Assembly (NCBI GenBank): GCA_028285185.1
Contig: JANQQD010000320.1
Location: 1-64,000 of the forward strand
Direction: 5' to 3'
DNA: 64,000 nt
Source: Anaerolineae bacterium
GTDB taxonomy: Bacteria > Pseudomonadota > Alphaproteobacteria > DSM-16000 > Inquilinaceae
In this document: in pieces, positions 62,386-64,000 of the stretch
Position numbering within the stretch: the stretch's first letter is position 1
How the letters are laid out: each line of letters starts with the position of its first letter
Position numbers and translations under genes: made by a program
The notes under the pieces: generated by a model
Databases searched by the model: none
What the model was told of the DNA's origin: nothing
The model's input: only the letters and a program-made list of their open reading frames with translations

Positions 62386-63978
62386 ATGCAGCGCAATCGT
62401 TTCATTCCCTCGCGGCTCAACCGCCGCCGCTTCCTTGCGGGCACGACGGCCGGTGTCGGCCTTGCTGCCGGCAGCAGCCTTCTGCTGCCCCGGCCCGCCA
62501 TCGCCCAGTCGAACCGGCCCCTCATCACGCACGGTGTGCAGAGCGGCGATGTGACTGCATATCGCGGGGGGCAGCCGGGCCAGCACGCGGTGATCTGGAG
62601 CCGCGCGGACCGCCCGTCGCGCATGCATGTGGAATGGTCCACCACAGAGAGCTTCGCCGACTCGCACCATGTGCGCGGGCCCGCCGCTCTGCCGGAGACC
62701 GACTACACCGCGAAGGTCGACCTGCATGGCCTGCCGGCCGGCCAGCACGTGTTCTACCGCGTGCAGTTCGAAGACCTGTCCGACGTCACCGTCAGCAGCG
62801 AGCCGGTGATCGGCAGCCTGCGCACCGCGCCGGGTGAGAAGCGCGACATCAGCTTCGTCTGGACCGGCGACACCTGCGGCCAAGGCTGGGGCATCAACCT
62901 CGATTGGGGCGGCATGCGCGGCTATGCCACCATGCTGGCCAACGACCCGGCCTTCCTGATCCACAACGGCGACACGATCTATGCCGACGGCCCGCTGCAG
63001 GAAGAGGTGGAGCTTGCCGACGGCACGATGTGGAAGAACGTGATGACCGAGGAGAAGGCCAAGGTCGCCGAGACGCTGGCCGAGTTCCGCGGGAACTACA
63101 AATACAACCTGATGGACGAGAACGTGCTGGCCTTCAACGCCGCCGTTCCGGTGTTCTCGCAGTGGGACGACCACGAGACGGTCAACAACTGGTACCCCAA
63201 CGAGGTGCTGACCGACGACCGGTATTCGGAAAAGAGCGTGGGCCTGCTGGCTGCCCGAGCTGTCCGCGCCTTCCATGAGTTCATGCCGACCCGGCAGTTC
63301 GCCATGGATCCGGAGCGCATTCACCGCGCGGTGCACTACGGCCCGTCGCTGGACGTCTTTTTCATCGACAAGCGCACCTTCCGTGGCGACAACAGCCCGA
63401 ACGATCAGGAGGAGGCTGGCGGCGGCGCCACGTTCCTGGGTGCTGCCCAGGTCGCATGGCTGAAGAATGCGCTTCTGAACAGCCGCGCCACCTGGAAGGT
63501 GATCGCATCCGACATGCCGATCGGCATCGTCGTGCGCGACGGCGACCAGCATTTCGAGAACGGCGCCAATGGCGACGGCCCGGTGCGGGGCCGCGAGCAC
63601 GACATCGCCGACATCCTGCGCTTCATCCGCCACAACAATGTGAAGAACACGGTGTGGCTGACGGCCGACGTGCACTACACCGCTGCCCACTACTACGACC
63701 CGAACCAGGCGGTGTTCCAGGACTTCAACCCGTTCTGGGAGTTCGTGTCGGGCCCGATCCATGCCGGCAGCTTCGGCCCCGGCGACATGGACAACACCTT
63801 CGGCCCGCAGGTGATGTACTCCAAGGATCCGGGCGGTCAGCCCAACCTGCCGCCGACCGAAGGCCTGCAGTTTTTCGGCCACGTCCGCATCGACGGCGAC
63901 ACCGAAGTGATGACGGTGACCCTGAAGGACATCGCCGACGAGGCGCTGTGGTCGGTCGACCTTGAGCCGGAGGTGTAA
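62386..63978 (+). CDS. phoD: PhoD-type alkaline phosphatase/phosphodiesterase
   Basis: Secreted phosphoesterase of the PhoD family. The 530-residue protein has a Tat signal (LNRRRFLAGTTAGVGLAAG, residues 11-29). PhoD N-terminal domain: LITHGVQSGDVTAYRGGQPGQHAVIWSRAD. Metal-site motifs: FVWTGDTCGQGWG near 154-166, LIHNGDTIYADG, QWDDHETVNNWYPNE and WLTADVHYTAAHYYD near 420-434. It may release phosphate from organic phosphates, and is usually induced by phosphate starvation; no pho box was identified. ATG at 62386 follows AGGACA. Complete. Confidence 0.92.
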   Translation: MQRNRFIPSRLNRRRFLAGTTAGVGLAAGSSLLLPRPAIAQSNRPLITHGVQSGDVTAYRGGQPGQHAVIWSRADRPSRMHVEWSTTESFADSHHVRGPAALPETDYTAKVDLHGLPAGQHVFYRVQFEDLSDVTVSSEPVIGSLRTAPGEKRDISFVWTGDTCGQGWGINLDWGGMRGYATMLANDPAFLIHNGDTIYADGPLQEEVELADGTMWKNVMTEEKAKVAETLAEFRGNYKYNLMDENVLAFNAAVPVFSQWDDHETVNNWYPNEVLTDDRYSEKSVGLLAARAVRAFHEFMPTRQFAMDPERIHRAVHYGPSLDVFFIDKRTFRGDNSPNDQEEAGGGATFLGAAQVAWLKNALLNSRATWKVIASDMPIGIVVRDGDQHFENGANGDGPVRGREHDIADILRFIRHNNVKNTVWLTADVHYTAAHYYDPNQAVFQDFNPFWEFVSGPIHAGSFGPGDMDNTFGPQVMYSKDPGGQPNLPPTEGLQFFGHVRIDGDTEVMTVTLKDIADEALWSVDLEPEV

Positions 63979-64000
63979 AGGCCTGCCGCAGGGCCGCGTC

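Overview
The window reads as chromosomal DNA from a GC-rich, free-living, flagellated alphaproteobacterium, most like the Rhodospirillales and relatives. The support is gene order and family content: an aminotransferase-hom-glpX-recJ cluster, PPi-type phosphofructokinase, class I PHA synthase, an encapsulated-ferritin-like protein, DUF1127 and PAS_5 proteins, TAXI-TRAP transport and SorA-type sulfite oxidase. No rRNA operon, insertion sequence, prophage or CRISPR array was seen. The single tRNA is tRNA-Glu(UUC).

Layout. 1-5.2 kb: the 5' part of aceB, an orphan ParA ATPase, FlaG, a serine/threonine-type phosphatase after an AT-rich gap, a double-ACT protein and an outer-membrane barrel. 5.4-9.8 kb: an overlapping operon (tsaC, a GlcD-like FAD oxidase, an S41-like protease), then a hemolysin III protein. 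10-12 kb: a Dps-like protein that has lost ferroxidase ligands, a nested inverted-repeat leader, and leucine dehydrogenase. 12-17.3 kb: a tightly coupled three-gene operon of an acyl-adenylating/ACP/PlsC fusion, a UMF1-type MFS transporter and an FrhB-family Fe-S protein. 17.4-20.3 kb: small secreted, PAS_5, unknown and DUF1127 proteins. 20.3-28 kb: LysR, cyclase-family hydrolase, TAXI receptor and TRAP permease separated by strong hairpins, dodecin, two SDR proteins and a TetR regulator. 28-34.9 kb: small envelope proteins and lipoproteins, including a tandem YajG-like pair, a GPH-type transporter, a nitrilase-family amidase and a GNAT acetyltransferase. 34.9-41.9 kb: tRNA-Glu, PPi-PFK and the recJ-glpX-hom-aminotransferase cluster. 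42-46.4 kb: a long Pro/Ala-rich OmpA-like lipoprotein, phaC with Ser in place of the usual Cys nucleophile, and a ferritin-like protein. 46.7-56 kb: a DUF4129/DUF4350/MoxR/DUF58/SpoIIM/RDD operon facing a tandem array of three related membrane proteins, one frameshifted and one with its zinc ribbon split off. 56-64 kb: a SorAB-like sulfite dehydrogenase, a B12-type radical SAM protein, a gamma-carbonic anhydrase, argC, an exported Cx4C rubredoxin and PhoD.

The best candidates for undescribed biology are two. The first is the 12-17.3 kb operon, which looks like an analogue of the E. coli LplT-Aas lysophospholipid repair pair with the carrier protein built in and a redox protein attached. The second is the MoxR/DUF58/SpoIIM/RDD locus with its convergent zinc-ribbon membrane-protein array. 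Several single proteins have altered active sites (PhaC, Dps-like, rubredoxin, SDR) and deserve separate checks. All family assignments come from reading sequence and motifs; no database search was run.
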